A stretch of 6,049 bases of DNA. Source: Candidatus Margulisiibacteriota bacterium. Lineage in GTDB: Bacteria > Margulisbacteria > Termititenacia > Termititenacales > Termititenacaceae. The notes beneath the pieces are model-generated. The model searched no databases, was not told the DNA's origin, and saw nothing but the letters and a program-made list of their open reading frames with translations. The stretch is from assembly GCA_031264205.1 (NCBI GenBank), contig JAISEH010000115.1, positions 1-6,049 of the forward strand. The letters run 5' to 3'. Within the stretch, counting starts at the first letter, position 1; every line of letters begins with the position of its first letter. The position numbers were made by a program, and so were the translations under genes. Of this stretch, positions 1-3,894 are shown in pieces.

Positions 1-404
1 GCAATCTGGCGATTTTCAAAACGACCAAACATAAAGAAGCCGCCTGGAAAGTGGTGGAATATCTGACCACCAATGAAAAAGCGCAGATCGCTTATTCACA
101 AATGACCGGTTTTTTGCCGGCGCTCAAATCCGCCTACAGTAATTCGTATTTTACCGACGATCCTTTTCGCCGCGTGTTCAGCGACGCGCTGCGCAGTTCC
201 AAAGCCTATCCGGCCATACCGGCCTGGGGACAAATGGAAACGGTAGTTTTGACCAGAGATTTTGGTTTGATGTGGGACGAAGTCGTGCGCAGCCACGGCG
301 ATTATAGTTTGACCCAATTGCGTAACAGATTGGATATTATCCAACGGGAAATGGACGTGATCCTGACGGAGGCGGCGAAGCAGTGGCAAAAACGCGGAAA
401 ATAA
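1..404 (+). CDS. Sugar ABC transporter substrate-binding protein, C-terminal part (5' end outside window)
   Basis: This is the last ~133 codons of an extracellular solute-binding protein (family 1, CUT1 sugar type). The reading frame is already open at base 3 and ends in tandem TAA TAA stops (402-407). Features typical of the C-terminal lobe are visible: a helix rich in K/E/A with WKVVEYLTTNEKAQIAYS, the turn TGFLPALKSA, then AIPAWGQMETVV, and a final amphipathic helix (DIIQREMDVILTEAAKQW). Such proteins bind mono- or oligosaccharides outside the cytoplasmic membrane and deliver them to the permease pair. The signal peptide or lipobox and most of the ligand site are upstream of the window, so the substrate cannot be read. 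A GTG at 51 is an internal codon, not the start. The next permease gene overlaps its 3' end by 22 bases, supporting one operon. Family call is confident; substrate unknown. Confidence 0.85.
   Translation, partial: NLAIFKTTKHKEAAWKVVEYLTTNEKAQIAYSQMTGFLPALKSAYSNSYFTDDPFRRVFSDALRSSKAYPAIPAWGQMETVVLTRDFGLMWDEVVRSHGDYSLTQLRNRLDIIQREMDVILTEAAKQWQKRGK
368..372 (+). promoter_or_regulatory. Ribosome binding site GGAGG for the MalF-type permease
   Basis: A perfect GGAGG lies inside the end of the binding-protein gene, 10 bases before the GTG at 383. It decides that GTG as the start: no ATG occurs in this frame until well inside the first membrane segment, and the sequence from GTG gives the usual basic N-terminus before TM1. 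Confidence 0.7.
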
Positions 405-739
405 TAAACAACATAGTTGGCACTTACCACAAGTACCGGCTGGCCTCTATTTTTGTCACGCCGGCGGTGATTTGTTTGATCTTGCTGCATTTATTGCCGT
501 TGCTGCAGGGCATCTGGATGTCGCTGCTGCAAATGGATCAATTTACGATCAGCGAATATTTGGGCGCGCCGTTTGTCGGCTGGAAAAATTACTACGACGT
601 GCTTTTCAATTCTTCCTCGCCGGTGCGTTTGGGTTTTATCTCGGCCGTGCGCAACACGATTTTTTACGCGATCATTGTGACTTTTGGCACGCTGAGCATC
701 GGCATGATCGTCGCGCAAATGCTCAACCGCCAATTCTAA
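383..739 (+). CDS. MalF-type sugar ABC permease, N-terminal piece ended by premature TAA
   Basis: This encodes 118 residues matching the first third of a CUT1 permease of the MalF/UgpA type (binding-protein-dependent transport inner-membrane component). After a basic N-terminus (MAKTRKIINNIVGTYHKYR) comes TM1 at about residues 20-45 (IFVTPAVICLILLHLLPLL), an extracytoplasmic stretch containing FVGWKNYYDVLF, and TM2 at about 86-112 (NTIFYAIIVTFGTLSIGMIV). Translation then stops at TAA after LNRQF. In family members this place reads like LNR-x-F-[K/R]-GR, and the codons just after the stop give GRNVLRGLFLFPW in the same frame, so the TAA falls inside what was one gene of about 326 codons (383-1363). 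Start is GTG with GGAGG upstream. By itself this piece lacks the ATPase-contacting EAA loop and could not be a permease. Confidence 0.8.
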   Translation: MAKTRKIINNIVGTYHKYRLASIFVTPAVICLILLHLLPLLQGIWMSLLQMDQFTISEYLGAPFVGWKNYYDVLFNSSSPVRLGFISAVRNTIFYAIIVTFGTLSIGMIVAQMLNRQF

Positions 740-751
740 GGCCGCAATGTG
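737..751 (+). other. In-frame TAA within the permease, followed by a possible translation restart
   Basis: TAA at 737-739 sits in the same frame as both permease pieces, between codons for F and G of the family motif. AAGG at 738-741, overlapping the stop, is seven bases before GTG at 749-751, so reinitiation on that GTG is physically plausible. The break falls in the cytoplasmic loop between TM2 and TM3. A one-base change from AAA (Lys), a common residue here, would explain it. Nonsense mutation, sequencing error and functional split cannot be told apart from the sequence. Confidence 0.65.
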
Positions 752-1363
752 CTGCGCGGCCTGTTTTTGTTTCCGTGGATCGTGCCGACTTTTGTCGTCG
801 GTATGCTCTGGGGTTTTATGTGGCAAAAAGAGACCGGCATCATCAATATTATTCTCTATGATATTTTGCAGGTTCACACCTGGCTCGGCTGGCTGGGCGT
901 CACCGCGGACAAACCGTTTTGGCTGATGGGCGACCCGAAAACTCTGGCGGCGATAATTATCCCGACGGTCTGGCGCGGCTGGCCGCATCCGATGCTCATG
1001 CTGCTGGCTGGTTTGCAGGGCATACCTCATGATTATTACGAGGCGGCGGACATTGACGGCGCCAACGGCTGGCGCAAGTTTTGGTACATCACTTTTCCGC
1101 TCTTGAAACCGGTCTGGGCGATTTTGCTTTTGTTCGGCCTGATTTTCAATGTCTACGCGTTCAATATTGTGTACATGATGTTCGGCAACGGCGCGGGCTT
1201 CCCGGGTGAGTGGGGCGATTTGCTGATGACCAATATTTTCCGCAACAGTTTTCAGCGCTGGGATTTCGGCACAGGCGCGGCGTTGTCTTTTCTACTGATG
1301 GTGGTGATGATGGTCATCGTGAATTTTTGGTATAAATTTTACAAAGGAGTGGAAGAAGGCTGA
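749..1363 (+). CDS. MalF-type sugar ABC permease, C-terminal piece (TM3-TM6 with EAA loop)
   Basis: This piece supplies the rest of the MalF-type permease. TM3 is LFLFPWIVPTFVVGMLWGFM at the start. A loop with a lineage-typical W-rich stretch follows (TWLGWLGVTADKPFWLMG), then TM4 (AAIIIPTVWRGWPHPMLML). The EAA motif that grips the ATPase follows: YYEAADIDGANGWRKFWYIT then FPLLKP, with its Glu codon at 1040-1042. TM5 (WAILLLFGLIFNVYAFNIVY) and TM6 (ALSFLLMVVMMVIVNFWYKF) close the protein. The frame continues that of 383-739 across the TAA at 737. The first usable start is GTG at 749, which in the intact gene would be an internal Val. The frame is otherwise undamaged and motifs are intact, implying any inactivation is recent or the piece is still expressed. 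The stop TGA overlaps the next gene's ATG (TGATG at 1361-1365), a sign of translational coupling. Confidence 0.8.
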   Translation: MLRGLFLFPWIVPTFVVGMLWGFMWQKETGIINIILYDILQVHTWLGWLGVTADKPFWLMGDPKTLAAIIIPTVWRGWPHPMLMLLAGLQGIPHDYYEAADIDGANGWRKFWYITFPLLKPVWAILLLFGLIFNVYAFNIVYMMFGNGAGFPGEWGDLLMTNIFRNSFQRWDFGTGAALSFLLMVVMMVIVNFWYKFYKGVEEG

Positions 1364-3222
1364 TGCGACAATTTTGGCGCGATTTACGGACTATGCCGTT
1401 CCATGTTTACAAAAAAGTCATGGACCGGGTTTACAATGTGCTGATGTACACCACGCTGGTCGTGGTGCTGTTCCCGATTTTTTGGATGGTCTTTAATGCT
1501 TTCATGAACAACAACGACATTGTGCAGGGTAAGATTTTCTTTCAACGCGCGCCGACCAATGTGCTTTTTACGGAAAAAGTTGGCGGCAAACTGCTGGTCG
1601 GCACACGCGACGGCTCGATCAACTATCTGGATTTGGATACCGGCAGACTGCTCCAGCGCCGGAGATTTAAAACTAACAACACCAATTACGCCAGCGACGA
1701 CAAATATGTCTGGCTGTCTTCCGCGGACAAGGGACTGATCCGTGTGGACAAAGAAACTTTTGCCGTCAAGAAAATGCGCATCAAATGGAACGCCAAACTG
1801 GATTTCAATAAAATTTCCAAAACGCTGCTGGCGGTCGATCCGCAAAGCGGCAAGGTCTGGCTGACGCTCGGTTATCTGGATTACGACAAGATTTTTGAAT
1901 TTGACCGCGAGACCATGCAACTGCGCAATGTTTATCAGGTCTTGAGCCAAATGCCGGATTTTTTTGACAAGTTTTCGATCGGCAATATTTATTATCACGG
2001 TGGCCGACTTTACATCGCCACCAATCTGGGTGTGGTGGTGATTAACACCGCGGCTCTGACGCAGGAAAAAATTATCGAGCATCCCGATTTTGAGAATTCC
2101 GACATTCGTTATCTGGCTTATGACGAGGCGACGGACACTTTGTTCATGAATTCTTTTTCCAAAGTTTACGCTTACCGCAATGGCGCGCTGCGTCAGATTT
2201 ATTCCACGGCGGACTTGGATTATTTTGTGCAGATCGGCTACATGACGGTCAGCGACGCCGGCCTTATTTTGGGCACGGGCAATGGTTTTACGCGGCTGAC
2301 CAAGACCGGCCAACATCTGGAGGACATCACAACGCCGCTCTTTGACAATGTGAATAAAAAAGGCAAGCTCATCAATAAAGGCGTGTATGTTAATTCCGAC
2401 GTGAATTATGCGCAGGTGATCGGCGAGCAAATTTATGTGGCCACCTCGGTCGGCCGCGCGGCGATCTACAATCTGCGGACCCAAGCGGTCGAGAAAACTT
2501 ATCTGATGGACAAAGCCGGTTTTTTAAATATTTTCTGGCGCAATTTTATCGATCTTTTTTACAATATTGATTTCGGCCTCTATGTGCGCAACTCCTTTAT
2601 CATTTGCGGCATGACGGCGTTTTTTTCGATGATCTTGGCCACGATCACGGCCTACGCGCTGGTCAGATTTAAATTTCCGGGCAACCGTTTTTTGAGCACC
2701 GCAGTGCTCTCGACGCAAATGATCCCGGGCGTGATGATGCTGATCCCCGTGTATATTATGTTTATTAAGATCACAGAAGCCACGGGTATACCGATGAAAG
2801 GTACGGTGGCCGGACTGGTTTTCATCTACGCCGCGTTTTTCCTGCCATTCAGCATTTGGATACTGCGCGGCTTTTTCGCGTCCATACCGCTGGCTTTAGA
2901 AGAAGCGGCCACGCTCGACGGCTGCACGCCGTTCCAGATTTTTTATAAAATTTCGCTGCCGCTGTCCATGCCGGGCATTGTGGCGACGGGTATTTATATT
3001 TTTCTGCAGGCCTGGGACGAATTGGTCTTTGCCTGGGTCTTGACCAGCGCGCACACGATGACCATTCCGGTCGGCATCCGGCTTTTCGTCGGCAATTTCC
3101 AAAATCGCTACGATTTGCTCATGGCCGCCTCGACCGTCGCCACGATACCGGTGATGATTCTGTTTATTTTGCTGCAAAAACAAATTGTGTCGGGCTTGAC
3201 CAGCGGCGCGGTGAAAGACTAG
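1363..3222 (+). CDS. MalG-type sugar ABC permease with inserted seven-bladed beta-propeller-like domain
   Basis: This 619-residue protein is a CUT1 permease (MalG/UgpE type, normally about 270-300 residues) with a large insertion. TM1 is at about residues 26-47 (TTLVVVLFPIFWMVFNAFM). The family's usual post-TM1 loop begins (NNNDIVQ...RAPTN, 49-66). Residues ~66-386 form seven degenerate repeats of 40-56 residues, like beta-propeller blades. The permease resumes at WRNFIDLFYNIDFGLYVRNS (392-411), then TM2 (~409-432), the ALVRFKFPGN loop (~433-443), TM3 (~445-467), TM4 (~478-500), EAA loop 513-534 (EEAATLDGCTPFQIFYKISL, PL), TM5 (~537-555) and TM6 (~590-610). ATG start overlaps the previous stop; AAAGGAG at 1343-1349 precedes it at a long 13-base spacing. 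By MalG topology the propeller is extracytoplasmic. Permease core certain; propeller assignment is from visible repeats and strand pattern only. Its function (docking or sensing) is inferred. Confidence 0.85.
   Translation: MRQFWRDLRTMPFHVYKKVMDRVYNVLMYTTLVVVLFPIFWMVFNAFMNNNDIVQGKIFFQRAPTNVLFTEKVGGKLLVGTRDGSINYLDLDTGRLLQRRRFKTNNTNYASDDKYVWLSSADKGLIRVDKETFAVKKMRIKWNAKLDFNKISKTLLAVDPQSGKVWLTLGYLDYDKIFEFDRETMQLRNVYQVLSQMPDFFDKFSIGNIYYHGGRLYIATNLGVVVINTAALTQEKIIEHPDFENSDIRYLAYDEATDTLFMNSFSKVYAYRNGALRQIYSTADLDYFVQIGYMTVSDAGLILGTGNGFTRLTKTGQHLEDITTPLFDNVNKKGKLINKGVYVNSDVNYAQVIGEQIYVATSVGRAAIYNLRTQAVEKTYLMDKAGFLNIFWRNFIDLFYNIDFGLYVRNSFIICGMTAFFSMILATITAYALVRFKFPGNRFLSTAVLSTQMIPGVMMLIPVYIMFIKITEATGIPMKGTVAGLVFIYAAFFLPFSIWILRGFFASIPLALEEAATLDGCTPFQIFYKISLPLSMPGIVATGIYIFLQAWDELVFAWVLTSAHTMTIPVGIRLFVGNFQNRYDLLMAASTVATIPVMILFILLQKQIVSGLTSGAVKD
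1558..2520 (+). other. Beta-propeller-like insertion domain in the MalG-type permease
   Basis: Seven repeats are seen in residues ~66-386. Their core strands are KLLVGTRDGSINYLDLDTG (76-94), KYVWLSSADKGLIRVDKET (114-132), KVWLTLGYLDYDKIFEFDRE (164-183), RLYIATNLGVVVINTAA (215-231), TLFMNSFSKVYAYRNG (259-274), GLILGTGNGFTRLTKTG (300-316) and QIYVATSVGRAAIYNLRT (356-373). The shared pattern is hydrophobic strand, small residues (GT/AT), a glycine turn, a second strand ending in D/N/T, then a turn and an outer strand. This resembles the propeller repeats of two-component-regulator (Reg_prop) or YncE/PQQ-type proteins rather than classic WD40. No catalytic motif is seen. Base composition and codon use match the surrounding permease, so the fusion is not a recent graft. 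Confidence 0.65.
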
Positions 3223-3233
3223 GTTTTAGCTTC

Positions 3234-3272
3234 AGGGACGTGGATATGGCGCGTCAGGCAAAGATCGAATGA
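3234..3272 (+). other. Possible 8-codon leader peptide or gene remnant (M-A-R-Q-A-K-I-E)
   Basis: AGGGA at 3234-3238 stands seven bases before ATG at 3246, a well-spaced initiation site. The frame reads MARQAKIE and stops at TGA (3270-3272), three bases before the ATG of the lipoprotein gene, which has no clear ribosome binding site of its own. The peptide could couple translation to the lipoprotein gene, or be the start of a gene cut off when the AT-rich segment arrived; its composition matches the GC-rich side. Chance occurrence is also possible. Confidence 0.3.
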
Positions 3273-3275
3273 AAC

Positions 3276-3845
3276 ATGAAAAAAATCATCATTTTACTAT
3301 TGATATGTATTTTTTGCGTTATCGCTATATGTTCATGCAAAGGTAAGGAAAGTATTTTTGTTAATCCACCTAAAACTTCTACTATGGTAGAAACATTATT
3401 TGGAATTTCTGATGATGATCTTAATGAGAAAACAGTGAAAAATAAACTTAATGAATCTGGTATATCTTATGAATGCTTTCATCAAGGAATGTTTTCTGCG
3501 CCAGTTTTTATTGGCGAAAATATTAAAGAAAAATATGTTAAAGAGGTTGTATATGATTTTAGTGATATACCATATGATATGCACACTGGTAGTGTGAGAT
3601 ATTCTGTAAGAATATATTTAAATTCAAATATTACTCGAAAAGATTTGTTGTATGATTTAAATGTTGCTCTTGGAAAATACTATTCTGAAACAGATATTAG
3701 AAAATATGCAGGCAATTATTTTAAAACATATAAATGGATAATAAATAATAATGATAAATCCAAAATAATTAATGTTGTTTTATACGATTCACTTGATTAT
3801 GAAAAAGATCCTATAAGGCTCTCGTTTGAATGGTCAAAACAATGA
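3276..3845 (+). CDS. Putative lipoprotein of unknown function, AT-rich, probably acquired
   Basis: I do not recognise this 189-residue protein. It has a clear lipoprotein signal: MKK, a hydrophobic stretch (IIILLLICIFCVIA), then lipobox I18-C19-S20-C21, so Cys21 should be lipidated and the protein membrane-anchored outside the cytoplasm. The mature part is polar, with alternating strand/helix character (FSDIPYDMHTGSVRYSVRIY, then a DLLYDLNVALGKYYSETD helix), perhaps one small alpha/beta domain. No catalytic motif is visible. Composition differs sharply from its neighbours: three sampled 60-base lines (3421, 3601, 3721) are about 25, 18 and 13% G+C against 53% at 2701. All five Arg codons are AGA, AGG or CGA, while neighbours mostly use CGC/CGG. 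ATG at 3276 is chosen because it gives the signal peptide; no good ribosome site precedes it. Its place after the permease operon may be accidental. Confidence 0.75.
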   Translation: MKKIIILLLICIFCVIAICSCKGKESIFVNPPKTSTMVETLFGISDDDLNEKTVKNKLNESGISYECFHQGMFSAPVFIGENIKEKYVKEVVYDFSDIPYDMHTGSVRYSVRIYLNSNITRKDLLYDLNVALGKYYSETDIRKYAGNYFKTYKWIINNNDKSKIINVVLYDSLDYEKDPIRLSFEWSKQ

Positions 3846-3894
3846 AAAATTTAGTGGTTCTGATTTACCAAATAATTCTTTTTATTTTGCTAAT
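3846..3894. other. Convergent intergenic gap, no convincing terminator
   Basis: The 49 bases between the converging stops are very AT-rich, with a T-rich run at 3876-3888. Only a weak four-base stem (TGGT/ACCA, about 3855-3870) precedes it. I see no strong hairpin for either strand. Confidence 0.4.

Larger units (their letters stand above)
3273..3894. other. AT-rich island between the transporter operon and the GH116 gene
   Basis: G+C content drops abruptly near 3270, just before the lipoprotein ATG, and recovers at the stop codon of the convergent hydrolase (3895). The segment holds one gene and a short tail. No transposase, integrase, tRNA or long terminal repeat is visible. This looks like a small transferred cassette, but the mechanism is not recorded in the sequence. 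Confidence 0.6.

Noticed and set aside
737..739. Reassignment of TAA to a sense codon in this genome
   Set aside because: The binding-protein gene ends naturally at tandem TAA, and no other long gene here contains an in-frame TAA.
491..1030. Minus-strand open frame opposite the MalF-type permease
   Set aside because: The plus strand encodes conserved membrane segments; the antisense translation is an R/H/D-rich shadow without motifs.
1384..2484. Long minus-strand open frame (about 366 codons) opposite the propeller permease
   Set aside because: The plus strand carries clear permease motifs and propeller repeats over this span. The antisense product is rich in R/H/Q/V with no recognisable domain, as expected for a shadow frame.
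3269..3346. ATG at 3269 as an alternative start just before the lipoprotein
   Set aside because: It lies in a different frame and hits a stop after about 25 codons; the ATG at 3276 gives a clean lipoprotein signal peptide.
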